64,000 nt of DNA from Blautia hansenii DSM 20583 (GTDB lineage Bacteria; Bacillota; Clostridia; Lachnospirales; Lachnospiraceae): assembly GCF_002222595.2 (NCBI RefSeq), contig NZ_CP022413.2, positions 1,814,001-1,878,000 on the forward strand, given 5' to 3'. Made by a program: the position numbers and the translations under genes. How positions within the stretch are numbered: the first letter of the stretch is position 1; the number at the start of each line of letters is the position of its first letter. Below the pieces are notes generated by a model. The model was not told the DNA's origin. It searched no databases and saw nothing but the letters and a program-made list of their open reading frames with translations. This document shows, one piece after another, positions 1-9,582 of the stretch.

Positions 1-188
1 GTATCATGGGCGGCGGACAGCCTCCAAGAGCCGGTGACCGTACCAAATCAGCCCGCCGTGACGGACTGTATCAGGCAGACCATGTGACAAGTATCCGAAA
101 AGCTGACGAAAATCCATTAATTCTCGCTCTTTACGATACCTTACTGAAAGATAAGACACATGAACTGCTTCATGTAGATAAATACTAA
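1..188 (+). CDS. [FeFe]-hydrogenase, C-terminal end (partial)
   Basis: Only the last 60 or so codons lie in the window; the frame is open at the left edge, so the gene begins upstream. The visible tail reads I-M-G-G-G-Q-P-P, followed by a small-subunit-like end with S-I-R-K...N-P-L-I...L-Y and the closing H-E-L-L-H. This matches the C-terminal region of iron-only hydrogenases, where a Cys just before such a G-G-G-Q-P ligates the H-cluster. That Cys would be upstream of the window and is not seen. The enzyme interconverts H2 with protons and electrons in the cytoplasm of fermentative anaerobes. Whether it is monomeric or a subunit of an electron-bifurcating complex cannot be told from this fragment. 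Confidence 0.8.
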   Translation, partial: IMGGGQPPRAGDRTKSARRDGLYQADHVTSIRKADENPLILALYDTLLKDKTHELLHVDKY

Positions 189-199
189 AAAGCAAAAAT

Positions 200-248
200 G
201 AGGCTGTCGTTTTAAATATATATGTATTTAATGCGACAACCTCTTTTT
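200..248. terminator. Bidirectional intrinsic terminator between converging genes
   Basis: A 10-bp stem (200-209 with 234-243, one wobble or mismatch) encloses an AT-rich loop. It is followed by T5 on the plus strand and by a T-rich run on the minus strand. It lies between the converging hydrogenase and ABC ATPase genes and can end transcription from both sides. Confidence 0.8.
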
Positions 249-253
249 AAATT

Positions 254-817
254 TTAGAAATATTGAATGACCGCTCCCAAGGCTTCTGCCTCTTTTTCCT
301 CATGGGTAATACAGATGACCGTTTTCCCCTCACAGCTTTTTTTCAAAAACTGAATAACCCTTTCTTTCATTTCTTTATCCAAGCCCTTAAAGGGTTCGTC
401 CAAGAACAGGATATCCCATTTTGCATACAATGCCCTTAAAATCGCCACTCGTCTTTTCATTCCTCCCGACAATTCTCTTACCGGCTGATGGCAGCAGTCC
501 AGAAGTCCCACTGCTTCTAGCCCTTCCCGAATTTCTGTTTTTTCTTTTTGGACAAGGCGAATATTGGAAAGGACGTTTAGGTTTTCGCAAAGCCTATCCT
601 CCTGAAAGACAACGCTGATATCCTTGCCTTCTATTCCTGCTACCTTTCCCCTGTCTGCCTGCTCCAGTCCGATGAGAATACGAAGCAATGTGGTTTTTCC
701 TTTTCCGGAAGGCGCCATAATACAGGTTATCTGTCCTTCTGTCAGCTCCATATTCAGATTTTCGAACACTTGTCTGCCATCGTAACTTTTACTCAAGTTT
801 TCTATCTTAATTGCCAT
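254..817 (-). CDS. ABC transporter ATP-binding protein, nitrate/sulfonate/taurine type
   Basis: This is the cytoplasmic ATPase of an importer. Visible motifs: Walker A A-P-S-G-K-G-K-T near residue 35 (first Gly replaced by Ala), signature L-S-G-G-M-K-R-R, Walker B I-L-F-L-D-E-P-F, and the switch His in I-C-I-T-H-E-E. At 187 residues it is shorter than the usual 240-260 of TauB/SsuB-like proteins and ends soon after the switch His, but the nucleotide-binding core is complete. It is the last gene of the serC-serA-transporter operon; its ATG lies 3 bases past the permease stop, with an AAAGGA site overlapping the permease end. The substrate cannot be read from the ATPase. Confidence 0.85.
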   Translation of the reverse strand: MAIKIENLSKSYDGRQVFENLNMELTEGQITCIMAPSGKGKTTLLRILIGLEQADRGKVAGIEGKDISVVFQEDRLCENLNVLSNIRLVQKEKTEIREGLEAVGLLDCCHQPVRELSGGMKRRVAILRALYAKWDILFLDEPFKGLDKEMKERVIQFLKKSCEGKTVICITHEEKEAEALGAVIQYF

Positions 818-820
818 GCT

Positions 821-1588
821 TTACATCCTTTCTACCCACGAAACAGCCTTATCCAGCGCTGCCAGAAAGATTTTTTCAAATATCATGCTGACTATAAGAA
901 TTACCATGGTCCATGCAAAAAGGTCTGGAGTATCCAGATACACTTTTGCCTCGTATAATCGCTCTCCCATAGAACCGTCAGGAATTCCGATTACCTCTGC
1001 AGCAACTCCCGCTTTCCAGCATAATCCCAGCGACACACTGCAGCCTGCTCTGAAAAAAGGCAGCACTTCAGAAAGATAAATGTAACGAATTTTGTTTTTT
1101 CCAGATACCTGAAACACCTGTGCCATTTCCAGAAGATTTTTATCTGTATTTTGAATACCGTTTAATACATTAGTGTAAATCACCGGAAACACCATGAGAA
1201 AAGAAATTGTTACAGAAAGGTTTTCGGAAGGAACCCAGATTAAAATTAAAATGACAAAGGATGCAACCGGAACAGATTTCATAGCAAGAATAAGAGGGGC
1301 AAAAAGCTCCTGTATTTTCGGAAGTCTTGACGCAATGCTTCCCCCGAGCACTCCTGCCAGTACAGCAAGGAAAAAACCGCCTATAATACGAAAAAGCGAA
1401 AAACAAATTGTCTTCCAAAAAGAAGCTTCAAAAATGAAACTGCCAAGTCTTTTCAGAACAGCAACAGGAGATACCAGAAGTATCTCCTGTCCAAGCCACA
1501 GACTGGCTATTTCCCATACAAGCAACCAGAAAAGCACTGCCCATAGCTTTATTTTTCTATTTTTCTTACTGGATGTAATAGAAGTCAT
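821..1588 (-). CDS. ABC transporter permease, nitrate/sulfonate/taurine type
   Basis: A 255-residue integral membrane protein with about six hydrophobic segments and the binding-protein-dependent permease pattern. The EAA-type coupling loop is around E-M-A-Q-V-F-Q-V-S-G. It forms the membrane channel with the ATPase downstream and the binding protein upstream. Its start overlaps the end of the binding-protein gene by 23 bases and is supported by a strong AGGAGGAG ribosome binding site, so translation of the two is probably coupled. The family imports small organic anions or related solutes; this member's substrate is unknown. Confidence 0.85.
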   Translation of the reverse strand: MTSITSSKKNRKIKLWAVLFWLLVWEIASLWLGQEILLVSPVAVLKRLGSFIFEASFWKTICFSLFRIIGGFFLAVLAGVLGGSIASRLPKIQELFAPLILAMKSVPVASFVILILIWVPSENLSVTISFLMVFPVIYTNVLNGIQNTDKNLLEMAQVFQVSGKNKIRYIYLSEVLPFFRAGCSVSLGLCWKAGVAAEVIGIPDGSMGERLYEAKVYLDTPDLFAWTMVILIVSMIFEKIFLAALDKAVSWVERM

Positions 1589-2561
1589 GATTTGGTACTT
1601 CTCCTCCTACTGCCTGAGGATTTTGCGCTTTTAAAACCTCCAGATATCCGGAAAGTTTTTCTTCCATTTTCTCCCCGTCTATACAGACAATATTGCAGGC
1701 AGGAAGCGCTTTTTCCGCCACTGCTGCCGGCACAATGTCATATTTTTCGATTAGCTGTGCCGCATCTGTAACGTTCTCATTTACATAATCCACCGAAGTA
1801 TGGTATTCCTTTAAAAATTCCTGCATTTCCTCTGGATTTTCTTCTGCAAACTCCTTACGGACAACCACAACTCCTGTAATCATGCTGCTTTTCTTTTCCT
1901 CACCTTCTTGTAATGCGTCCCATTCCTTTGTTAAATCAAGAGCAGTTCTAATCTCAGGATTTTTTGTCTGTGCCGTAGTGACAAAAGGCTGGGGCAGCAT
2001 GGCAACTGCATTTTCCTGACTTGCTAAGGCAGCAACACATTCAGAATGTTCGCTTTTCCATTCAATGGTAACGTCTGTTTCAGGGTTTATTCCGTTAGAA
2101 GATAAAATGTAATTTAAAGCATATTCCGGTGTTGCGCCTTTTCCGCTGGCATAAATGGTCTTTCCTTTTAAGTCTGCTGCGCTTTGTATAGTTTCTCCGT
2201 TCTCCACAATATATAACACACCTAACGTGTTAATTGCCAGAACCTGAATGTCTCCTTCTGTTTTATTATAAAGAACAGAAGCCAGATTTGCGGGAATTGC
2301 CGCAATATCTGTTCCCCCCTGCAAAAGCTTTGGAGAAACCTCATCCACAGAAGCTGCTATGGAAAAATTGTAATCAGAATTTTCCATCATTTCTACCAGT
2401 CCCATTGCGGTGGGGCCTTTTAATGCCATAATATTCACATCTATCGGTGCTTTTCCTGTTTCTTTCGGCTCTTCTGCCTTACCTTCGGCTTTTCCGCATC
2501 CCATAAAGGCTGCAACCATCATTACCGCTGCCAATAACAGCGCCGTTATTTTCTTTTTCAT
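1566..2561 (-). CDS. ABC transporter substrate-binding lipoprotein (NMT1/SsuA-like)
   Basis: The N-terminus has lysines, a hydrophobic stretch and the lipobox A-F-M-G-C, placing the lipidated Cys at residue 22 of the mature start chosen here. This marks a membrane-anchored extracellular binding protein. The body fits periplasmic-binding-protein-like fold proteins of the NMT1/SsuA class (motif around L-L-Q-G-G-T-D-I-A-A-I-P-A). I chose the ATG at 2561 because AAAGGA sits 9 bases before it; the ATG at 2579 has no ribosome binding site. It lies just downstream of serA, an unusual place for this transporter class. Candidate ligands such as taurine, sulfonates or thiamine precursors cannot be separated from sequence alone. 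Confidence 0.83.
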   Translation of the reverse strand: MKKKITALLLAAVMMVAAFMGCGKAEGKAEEPKETGKAPIDVNIMALKGPTAMGLVEMMENSDYNFSIAASVDEVSPKLLQGGTDIAAIPANLASVLYNKTEGDIQVLAINTLGVLYIVENGETIQSAADLKGKTIYASGKGATPEYALNYILSSNGINPETDVTIEWKSEHSECVAALASQENAVAMLPQPFVTTAQTKNPEIRTALDLTKEWDALQEGEEKKSSMITGVVVVRKEFAEENPEEMQEFLKEYHTSVDYVNENVTDAAQLIEKYDIVPAAVAEKALPACNIVCIDGEKMEEKLSGYLEVLKAQNPQAVGGEVPNHDFYYIQ

Positions 2562-2586
2562 GTTCTGTTCCTTTCTCATGAAAACT

Positions 2587-3750
2587 CTATTTTATAATTC
2601 GTACTCGGTATACTTCCTCAATGGCTTTTAATGCCTGCGCCACCTCTTTGGAAATCGGCATGGTAACATCAATCATCGTATACGCATAATCGCCTTTACT
2701 TTTGTTAATCATATTGGCAATATTTACCCCTGCATCACCTAATACTTTTGTAAACTGAGAAATCATATTCGGAATATTTTTATGATTAATCGTCAAGCGT
2801 CCCGCATCAATACAGGTACCCCCGTCACAACTTGGATAATTGACAGAATTTTTAATATTTCCGTTTTCCAGATAATCCATAAGCTGTTTTACTGCCATCA
2901 CTGCACAATTATCCTCAGACTCCTCTGTGGATGCGCCAAGATGAGGTGTCACCAAAGTATTTGGTGCATTTGCAACGGTAGGATTTGCAAAGTCTGTTAC
3001 ATATTTTTTCATTTTTCCGGCTTTTAATGCTTCGCAGACAGCCTCCTCATCCACCAGCAAATCTCTGGCAAAGTTCAAAAGAACTACATCGTCCTTCATC
3101 TGAGCGATTTCCTCTTTCCCAATCATCTTCCTTGTAGCATCTGTCAAAGGCACATGAATGGTAATATAATCACAGTCACGGTAAATCATGTTAATATCAT
3201 TGATGTGATAAATGCTTCTTGATAAATTCCATGCTGCATCTACGGAAATATACGGGTCATATCCGTAAACCTCCATTCCCAAATGAATTGCCGCATTTGC
3301 CACACGCACGCCAATAGCTCCGAGTCCGATAATTCCCAGCTTTTTACCGCTGATTTCACAGCCTGCGAACTGCTTTTTCTGTTTTTCTGCTCTTTTGGCA
3401 ATATCCTCTGTAACATCCTGTTTTTCCAGCCACTCAATGCCTCCGATAATATCTCTGGATGCCAGCAACATTCCCGCAATCACCATTTCCTTTACTCCGT
3501 TGGCATTTGCTCCCGGTGTATTAAATACTACAACTCCCTTTTTTGTCATTTTTTCCAAAGGAATGTTGTTTACACCGGCTCCTGCTCTTGCCACTGCCGC
3601 TGTTTTTTCTGCCACTTCCAGATTGTGCATATCTGCACTTCGCACCAGTATGGCATCCGCTTCCTGCATACACTCTGTATTTTCATATTTTGCAGGAAAC
3701 TTATCAAGACCAACTGCTGAAATTGGATTTAAACAATAATACTCATACAT
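2587..3750 (-). CDS. serA: D-3-phosphoglycerate dehydrogenase
   Basis: Catalyses NAD-dependent oxidation of 3-phosphoglycerate, the first step of serine synthesis. The 387-residue protein shows the Rossmann NAD motif G-I-I-G-L-G-A-I-G, the conserved N-F-A-R-D and H-L-G-A-S-T-E-E segments of the 2-hydroxyacid dehydrogenase family, and a C-terminal ACT-type domain (about residues 310-387) of the kind that gives serine feedback. The catalytic His is in H-L-G-A-S. It overlaps serC by 8 bases, so the two are almost certainly co-translated. The short form with a single ACT domain is usual in Clostridia. Confidence 0.95.
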   Translation of the reverse strand: MYEYYCLNPISAVGLDKFPAKYENTECMQEADAILVRSADMHNLEVAEKTAAVARAGAGVNNIPLEKMTKKGVVVFNTPGANANGVKEMVIAGMLLASRDIIGGIEWLEKQDVTEDIAKRAEKQKKQFAGCEISGKKLGIIGLGAIGVRVANAAIHLGMEVYGYDPYISVDAAWNLSRSIYHINDINMIYRDCDYITIHVPLTDATRKMIGKEEIAQMKDDVVLLNFARDLLVDEEAVCEALKAGKMKKYVTDFANPTVANAPNTLVTPHLGASTEESEDNCAVMAVKQLMDYLENGNIKNSVNYPSCDGGTCIDAGRLTINHKNIPNMISQFTKVLGDAGVNIANMINKSKGDYAYTMIDVTMPISKEVAQALKAIEEVYRVRIIK

Positions 3751-4834
3751 ATTTTAAATTTCCCTCCTCAAAGTTCTTCATAAAGGCTACCAGTTCTTTT
3801 ACACCCTCCATAGGCATTGCATTATAAAGGCTGGCACGCATACCGCCTACGGTGCGATGCCCTTTCAGATTATACAGACCTGCTGCTTCTGCTTCTTTTA
3901 CAAATTTATCATCCAACTCTTTCTTTCCGGTAACAAAAGGAATGTTCATAAGAGAACGGTCTTCTTTTCTAACTGTACCCTGAAACATCTTGCTGCTGTC
4001 TAAGAAATCATAAAGAACCTGCGCTTTCTTTTCATTATATGCTTTCATGGCTTCCAGGCCACCCTGTTTTTTCAGCCACTGAAATACCTTTCCGCACATA
4101 TAAATACAATACGTATTCGGCGTATTATAAAGAGAATTGGCATCTGCATGCGTTTTAAACTTCAGCATGGTAGGAGTTTCCGGCATTACATCTTCAGAAA
4201 TCAAATCCTCTCGAATAACAGAAATCACCATTCCCGCAGGTCCGATATTTTTCTGTACGCCTCCATACATAATTCCATATTTCTCTATATCCACCGGCTC
4301 TGACAAAAAGCAGGAGGACACATCTGCCACTAATGGTTTTCCCTTTGTATTTGGAAGTGTTTTAAACTTCGTACCATAAATGGTATTGTTTTCACAAATA
4401 TATACGTAATCTGCCTGTTCGTCAATTTCCAAATCACTGCAATCCGGTATATAAGAATACATTTTATCCTCAGAAGTTGCGATTTTGTTTGCTCTTCCGT
4501 ATTTCTGTGCTTCCTGCCATGCTTTTTTTGCCCACTGTCCTGTCACAATATAATCTGCCACTTTATTTTTCATCAAGTTCATGGGAATTGCCGCAAACTG
4601 CTGGCTGGCGCCGCCCTGCATAAATAAAACCTTATAATTATTTGGAATATGAAGCAGCTCTCGAAAATCTGCCTCTGCTTCCTCCAATATTCTTTCAAAC
4701 ATTTTCGAGCGGTGACTCATCTCCATCACAGACATTCCGCATCCTCTGTAATCTAACATTTCTTCTGATGCTTCTCTTAATACTTCCTCCGGTAATACTG
4801 CCGGTCCTGCTGAAAAATTATACACTCTGCTCAT
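3743..4834 (-). CDS. serC: Phosphoserine aminotransferase
   Basis: Converts 3-phosphohydroxypyruvate and glutamate to phosphoserine, a PLP enzyme of the class V aminotransferases. The 363-residue protein opens with Y-N-F-S-A-G-P-A, the family's signature start, and has M-Y-G-G-V-Q-K-N-I-G-P around the PLP-binding Lys. It is the first gene of the serC-serA-ABC transporter operon. A GAGGAGGA ribosome binding site precedes the ATG, and a good sigma-A-like promoter lies about 85 bases upstream with a hairpin in the leader. Confidence 0.95.
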   Translation of the reverse strand: MSRVYNFSAGPAVLPEEVLREASEEMLDYRGCGMSVMEMSHRSKMFERILEEAEADFRELLHIPNNYKVLFMQGGASQQFAAIPMNLMKNKVADYIVTGQWAKKAWQEAQKYGRANKIATSEDKMYSYIPDCSDLEIDEQADYVYICENNTIYGTKFKTLPNTKGKPLVADVSSCFLSEPVDIEKYGIMYGGVQKNIGPAGMVISVIREDLISEDVMPETPTMLKFKTHADANSLYNTPNTYCIYMCGKVFQWLKKQGGLEAMKAYNEKKAQVLYDFLDSSKMFQGTVRKEDRSLMNIPFVTGKKELDDKFVKEAEAAGLYNLKGHRTVGGMRASLYNAMPMEGVKELVAFMKNFEEGNLKYV

Positions 4835-4861
4835 GACTCGTCCTCCTCTAAATGTCTTTTA

Positions 4862-4905
4862 TAAAAGTGTGCCATCTACTCCTTCTGGGAATACATGGCA
4901 CTTTT
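4862..4905 (-). promoter_or_regulatory. Hairpin in the serC leader
   Basis: A stem TGCCAT/ATGGCA (4870-4875 with 4895-4900), extended by AAAAG/CTTTT after a two-base bulge, lies between the serC promoter and the serC ribosome binding site. On the minus strand it is followed by ACACTTTTAT, a weak T-tract, so it may attenuate the operon. No known riboswitch consensus is recognised. Confidence 0.45.
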
Positions 4906-4917
4906 TTCTTTCTCTTT

Positions 4918-4946
4918 ATGATAAACCTTTCACTTATAGCTGTCAA
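4918..4946 (-). promoter_or_regulatory. Sigma-A-type promoter of serC operon
   Basis: Read on the minus strand: TTGACA (4941-4946), 17-base spacer, TATCAT (4918-4923). This gives a transcript starting near 4911 that includes the leader hairpin before serC. Confidence 0.7.
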
Positions 4947-4950
4947 CAAA

Positions 4951-4976
4951 AACATTTGTCTTTTTGTCAAAGACAA
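4951..4976 (-). terminator. Intrinsic terminator after ilvB
   Basis: An 8-bp perfect stem TTGTCTTT/AAAGACAA (4956-4963 with 4969-4976) sits immediately after the ilvB stop. On the minus strand it is followed by ATGTTTTTG. It separates leuB-ilvD-ilvB from the serC operon. Confidence 0.65.
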
Positions 4977-6650
4977 TTATGTTAAATCATCTTCATCAAA
5001 AGCATCTTCTATATTTGCTCCTGCTGGAACCATTGGAAATACCTTATCATCACTGTCAATGATACAATCCAGAACAACGGTTGTATTCAGCTCAATGGCT
5101 TTTGCAATGGCTTTTGGCAATTCTTCTTTTGTTGTAACACGAATGCCCACTGCTCCCATTGCTTCTGCCAGTTTTACAAAATCTACCTTATCCTGCAAAA
5201 CCGTATTGGAATATCTTCCTTCATAAAATAAAGTCTGCCACTGACGCACCATACCTAATACCTGATTATTCACTACTACCTGAATAAGAGGCATATTATT
5301 TCTGGTAGCTGTGGCAATTTCGTTCATATTCATACGGAAGCAGCCGTCTCCTGCCACATTAATGACAATTTTGTCCGGATTTCCCATCTTCGCTCCAATA
5401 GCAGCGCCCAGTCCGTATCCCATAGTTCCCAGTCCGCCGGAGGACAAAAAGGTTCGAGGCATATTGTATTTATAATACTGTGCCGCCCACATCTGATGCT
5501 GACCTACCTCAGTAACAATAATGGCATTGCCCTTTGTCTGTCTGTACAGCTCTTCGATAATTGCCGGTCCGGTAAGCCCTTCCTGTCTGTATTTTAAAGG
5601 ATATTTTGCCTTTAGCTGCTCGATATATTCCAGCCATTCCTCTCTTTGGCAGGGACTTAATTTTTCATTTAACTGCTTCAAAATTTCTTTGGCATCTCCT
5701 ACAATACTGCAGTCCACCAGTATATTCTTGTTAATCTCCGCTGCGTCTACATCAATATGAATGACCTTTGCATTTCTTGCAAAGTTTCTTGGATTTCCGA
5801 TTACACGGTCTGAAAATCTGGCTCCCACTGCAATTAAAAGGTCACATTTTGTTACACCTAAATTGGAAGCTTTTGTTCCGTGCATGCCCAACATTCCTGT
5901 ATAATAAGGGTCTTCCCCTGAGAATACACCTTTTCCCATCAAAGAGTCTGTCACCGGAATTTGAAGGTTGTGTGAGAGCTTACGCACCTCCTCCCACGCA
6001 CCGGAAGCCACAGCTCCTCCTCCTACAAAAAGGAAGGGACGTTTTGACTCTTTTATCATTTCTGCCGCACAATCAATGTCCTCCTGTCTGATTTCCGCTG
6101 TATATGGTTTTACAGGTGACGGTACATAAGGCTTAAATTCCGTTACAGCGGCTGTAATATCCTTTGGAATATCTACCAGAACAGGACCCGGTCTTCCGCT
6201 TTTTGCAATTACAAAGGCACGGCGAATGGTCTTTGCCAGCTTTGCCACATCCTTTACAATAAAGCTGTGCTTTGTAATAGGCATTACCACTCCCGCAATA
6301 TCCACCTCCTGAAAGCTGTCCTTTCCAAGCAAAGGCAATCCTACGTTACAGGTAATGGCAACAACAGGAATAGAGTCCATCTGTGCGGTTGCAATACCGG
6401 TTACTAAATTAGTTGCTCCCGGACCGCTGGTAGCCAGACAAACGCCTACCTTCCCTGTGGAACGTGCATATCCGTCTGCCGCATGAACTGCCCCCTGTTC
6501 GTGAGAAGTCAGCACATGATGAATTTCTCCCTGATGCTTATATAACTCGTCATATATGTTTAAAATCGTTCCTCCCGGATATCCGAAAACAGTATCTACT
6601 CCCTGTTCCTTTAAACATTCTATCACAATCTGCGCTCCTGTCATCTGCAT
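4977..6650 (-). CDS. ilvB: Acetolactate synthase, large (catalytic) subunit
   Basis: Condenses two pyruvates, or pyruvate and 2-oxobutyrate, in valine/leucine/isoleucine synthesis using thiamine diphosphate. About 557 residues, the usual length. Visible features: the N-terminal G-Y-P-G-G-T with the catalytic Glu in the nearby S-H-E-Q-G-A-V-H-A-A-D-G-Y-A, and the C-terminal ThDP motif G-D-G-C-F-R-M-N. The ATG at 6650 is preferred because GGGGAGG lies 8 bases upstream; the in-frame TTG at 6656 is too close to it. No regulatory subunit gene (ilvN) is next to it. It is the last gene of leuB-ilvD-ilvB. Confidence 0.95.
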   Translation of the reverse strand: MQMTGAQIVIECLKEQGVDTVFGYPGGTILNIYDELYKHQGEIHHVLTSHEQGAVHAADGYARSTGKVGVCLATSGPGATNLVTGIATAQMDSIPVVAITCNVGLPLLGKDSFQEVDIAGVVMPITKHSFIVKDVAKLAKTIRRAFVIAKSGRPGPVLVDIPKDITAAVTEFKPYVPSPVKPYTAEIRQEDIDCAAEMIKESKRPFLFVGGGAVASGAWEEVRKLSHNLQIPVTDSLMGKGVFSGEDPYYTGMLGMHGTKASNLGVTKCDLLIAVGARFSDRVIGNPRNFARNAKVIHIDVDAAEINKNILVDCSIVGDAKEILKQLNEKLSPCQREEWLEYIEQLKAKYPLKYRQEGLTGPAIIEELYRQTKGNAIIVTEVGQHQMWAAQYYKYNMPRTFLSSGGLGTMGYGLGAAIGAKMGNPDKIVINVAGDGCFRMNMNEIATATRNNMPLIQVVVNNQVLGMVRQWQTLFYEGRYSNTVLQDKVDFVKLAEAMGAVGIRVTTKEELPKAIAKAIELNTTVVLDCIIDSDDKVFPMVPAGANIEDAFDEDDLT

Positions 6651-6671
6651 AAGCAAAACCTCCCCTTCCTC

Positions 6672-8342
6672 TTATTGTTTTGGTATTTCCAATACAGCTC
6701 CTCTGTTTCCGCTGGTCACCATAGCTGCGTAACGTGCCAGATAGCCTGTGGTTACCTTCGGCTCTTTTGACTGCCACTGTGCTCTTCTCTTTTCCAACTC
6801 TTCATCCGAAACAAGAAGCTCCAGTCTGGTATTTGGAATATCTACACGAATGCGGTCTCCTTCCTGTACCAGTGCAATGGGACCTCCCACTGCCGCTTCC
6901 GGTGAAATGTGACCGATAGACGCTCCTCTGGATGCTCCTGAAAAACGTCCGTCTGTAATCAGCGCAACGCTGGAGCCCAGTCCCATACCTGCAATAGCGG
7001 AAGTAGGATTTAACATTTCACGCATACCGGGACCGCCCTTTGGTCCTTCATAACGAATAACCACTACATCTCCTGCTTTGATTTCGCCGCCTTTGATTGC
7101 ACAAATAGCATCCTCTTCACAGTCGAACACTCTTGCCGGACCTTCATGTACCATCATTTCTTCACAGACAGCGCTTCGTTTTACAACACCGCCGTCAGGG
7201 GCTAAATTTCCTGTGAGTACCGCCAGCCCTCCTGTTGCACTGTACGGATTTTCCACCGGACGGATAACCTCAGGATTTTTATTTACACAGTTGGCAATAT
7301 TTTCACCTACTGTTTTTCCTGTTACTGTCATACAGTCCAGATTTAATAAATTCTTCTTTGTCAGCTCGTTCATAACGGCATAGACACCGCCTGCTTCATT
7401 TAAATCTTCCATATAAGTATAACCTGCCGGTGCTAAATGGCAAAGATTTGGTGTTTTTTCGCTGATTTCATTGGCAAAAGTAATATCAAAATCCCAGCCG
7501 ATTTCATGAGCAATAGCCGGAAGGTGAAGCATACTGTTGGTAGAACAGCCAAGTGCCATATCTACTGTTAAAGCATTTAAAACTGCCTCTTTTGTCATAA
7601 TATCTCTTGGACGTATATTTCTGCGGTACATTTCCATAACCTGCATACCTGCCTGTTTTGCCAGCTTTATACGCTCAGAATACACAGCCGGAATGGTTCC
7701 GTTTCCTTTTAATCCCATTCCTAAAACTTCGGTCAGACAATTCATGCTGTTGGCAGTATACATACCGGAACAGGAACCGCATGTCGGACATACGTTGTTT
7801 TCAAATTCTTCTACATCTTCTTCTGTCATTGTTCCTGCACTGTAAGCGCCTACGGCTTCAAACATGGAAGAAAGACTTCTCTTTTCCCCTCTTACTTTTC
7901 CTGCCAGCATAGGTCCGCCGCTTACAAAAACTGTGGGAACATTGATACGGGCTGCTGCCATTAAAAGTCCCGGCACGTTTTTGTCGCAGTTTGGCACCAT
8001 AACAAGAGCATCAAACTGATGTGCCATTGCCATTGCTTCTGTAGAGTCTGCAATTAAATCTCTGGTGACGAGGGAATATTTCATACCGCTGTGTCCCATG
8101 GCAATTCCGTCACAAACGGCAATCGCCGGAAATACCACCGGAGTACCTCCTGCCATAGCAACACCCATTTTTACCGCATTTACGATTTTATCCAAATTGA
8201 TATGCCCCGGAACAATTTCATTATAAGAACTGACAATTCCCACCAAAGGTCTTTCCATTTCTTCCTTTGTCATTCCCAAAGCATGGAATAAAGAACGATG
8301 AGGCGCTTGCTGCATCCCCTTTCTTACTACATCACTTCGCAT
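6672..8342 (-). CDS. ilvD: Dihydroxy-acid dehydratase
   Basis: Dehydrates 2,3-dihydroxy-3-methylbutanoate (or its C6 homologue) to the 2-oxoacid in branched-chain amino acid synthesis. The 556-residue protein shows the Fe-S cysteine segments [10 protein letters not shown] and [16 protein letters not shown], and the C-terminal [10 protein letters not shown]. All fit the IlvD/Edd family at full length. It lies 21 bases upstream of ilvB and 17 downstream of leuB in one operon. Confidence 0.96.
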   Translation of the reverse strand: MRSDVVRKGMQQAPHRSLFHALGMTKEEMERPLVGIVSSYNEIVPGHINLDKIVNAVKMGVAMAGGTPVVFPAIAVCDGIAMGHSGMKYSLVTRDLIADSTEAMAMAHQFDALVMVPNCDKNVPGLLMAAARINVPTVFVSGGPMLAGKVRGEKRSLSSMFEAVGAYSAGTMTEEDVEEFENNVCPTCGSCSGMYTANSMNCLTEVLGMGLKGNGTIPAVYSERIKLAKQAGMQVMEMYRRNIRPRDIMTKEAVLNALTVDMALGCSTNSMLHLPAIAHEIGWDFDITFANEISEKTPNLCHLAPAGYTYMEDLNEAGGVYAVMNELTKKNLLNLDCMTVTGKTVGENIANCVNKNPEVIRPVENPYSATGGLAVLTGNLAPDGGVVKRSAVCEEMMVHEGPARVFDCEEDAICAIKGGEIKAGDVVVIRYEGPKGGPGMREMLNPTSAIAGMGLGSSVALITDGRFSGASRGASIGHISPEAAVGGPIALVQEGDRIRVDIPNTRLELLVSDEELEKRRAQWQSKEPKVTTGYLARYAAMVTSGNRGAVLEIPKQ

Positions 8343-8359
8343 ATCTTTCCTCCTGTTAT

Positions 8360-9445
8360 CTACTGTATTTTCTCTATAATCAAGTCTCCCATTTCTCCTG
8401 TGGAAACTTTTTTCATATTCTCTGACATAATATCGGATGTACGATAACCTTCATTTAAAACTGCATTTACCGCATTTTCAATAGCTTTTGCTTCTTCCTC
8501 CATGGAAAAAGAGTAGCGTAAAAGCATAGCTGCGGACAATATGGCTGCAATCGGATTTGCAATTCCTTTTCCCGCAATATCAGGAGCAGAACCATGAGAC
8601 GGTTCATACAGTCCGAAACTGGTTTCATTTAAGCTTGCAGAAGGCAGCATTCCAATGGAACCTGTAAGCATACTTGCTTCATCGGAAAGAATATCTCCGA
8701 ACATATTCTCTGTTAAAATCACGTCAAACTGCTCCGGATTGCAAATCAACTGCATGGCACAGTTATCAACAAGCATGTGCTCCAAAGTAACCTCCGGATA
8801 ATCGGCTGCCACTTCCTCTGTTATTTTTCTCCACAAACGGGAGGAGTCCAAAACATTTGCCTTATCCACACTGGTGACTTTTTTCTTTCTTTTCACAGCG
8901 GTCTCAAAGGCTTTTTTTGCAATTCTGCGAATTTCCTTTTCATCATAAGTAAGAGTATCCACAGCCTTTGCAATTCCGTTTTCCACAACTGTTTTTCTCT
9001 CTCCGAAATAAAGTCCTCCTGTAAGCTCCCTTACAATCATCAAATCAATTCCTGTCTGATAAAACTGTTCCTTTACAGGGCAGGCATCCTTTAAAGCCTC
9101 ATACAAATATGCCGGTCTTAAATTGGCAAACAGCTTTAATTCTTTTCTCAGCTTTAAAAGTCCCGCTTCCGGTCTTTTCTCGGGTGACAGACGATACCAT
9201 GGTGAGGTTTTTGCATCTGCGCCTACTGCTCCCATTAAAACAGCATCTGCACTTTTGGCTTTTGCAATGGTTTCCTCTGTCAGCGGTTCTCCGTAAGCGT
9301 CAATGGACGCTCCTCCTAAGAGCAGCTCTTCATAGGAAAACGTATGTCCGTAGACCTTTGCTGTGGCGTCTAATACTTTTCTGGCTTCTTTTATAATTTC
9401 CGGACCAATGCCGTCTCCCGGCATCAAAGCAATTTTATATTCCAT
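8360..9445 (-). CDS. leuB: 3-isopropylmalate dehydrogenase
   Basis: NAD-dependent oxidative decarboxylation in leucine synthesis. The protein (about 361 residues from the chosen start) opens with [12 protein letters not shown] and carries the metal-binding [10 protein letters not shown] and the [10 protein letters not shown] segment, as in LeuB. The ATG at 9445 is preferred: GGGGGA lies just upstream, while the longer frame needs a TTG at 9466. It is the first gene of leuB-ilvD-ilvB. leuA, leuC and leuD are not in the window, so the rest of the pathway is encoded elsewhere. Confidence 0.94.
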   Translation of the reverse strand: MEYKIALMPGDGIGPEIIKEARKVLDATAKVYGHTFSYEELLLGGASIDAYGEPLTEETIAKAKSADAVLMGAVGADAKTSPWYRLSPEKRPEAGLLKLRKELKLFANLRPAYLYEALKDACPVKEQFYQTGIDLMIVRELTGGLYFGERKTVVENGIAKAVDTLTYDEKEIRRIAKKAFETAVKRKKKVTSVDKANVLDSSRLWRKITEEVAADYPEVTLEHMLVDNCAMQLICNPEQFDVILTENMFGDILSDEASMLTGSIGMLPSASLNETSFGLYEPSHGSAPDIAGKGIANPIAAILSAAMLLRYSFSMEEEAKAIENAVNAVLNEGYRTSDIMSENMKKVSTGEMGDLIIEKIQ

Positions 9446-9480
9446 ATCGATCCCCCGTTTTCTCAAATTAAATTATTACT

Positions 9481-9509
9481 ATGATAAGCCTTTTTTCACC
9501 ACAATTCAA
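9481..9509 (-). promoter_or_regulatory. Promoter of leuB-ilvD-ilvB
   Basis: On the minus strand TTGAAT (9504-9509), 17-base spacer, TATCAT (9481-9486). The implied start near 9474 leaves a leader of about 30 bases, too short for a T-box or leader-peptide attenuator; none is seen. Confidence 0.65.
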
Positions 9510-9522
9510 GCAATAATAAAAC

Positions 9523-9576
9523 AGAGAGGTATGCTTTTTTGTTATGGTTTCCATTCTTTTTAAACAATACCTCTCT
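9523..9576 (-). terminator. Terminator after sdaAA
   Basis: A perfect 10-bp stem AGAGAGGTAT/ATACCTCTCT (9523-9532 with 9567-9576) separates sdaAA from leuB. The T-tract on the minus strand (GTTTTATTATT) is moderate. Confidence 0.65.
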
Positions 9577-9582
9577 TTTTCC

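Noticed and set aside
9109..9396. Plus-strand ORF of 95 codons opposite leuB, and many like it opposite chromosomal genes
   Set aside because: Low-complexity Leu-rich shadows of well-supported genes on the other strand, without start signals.
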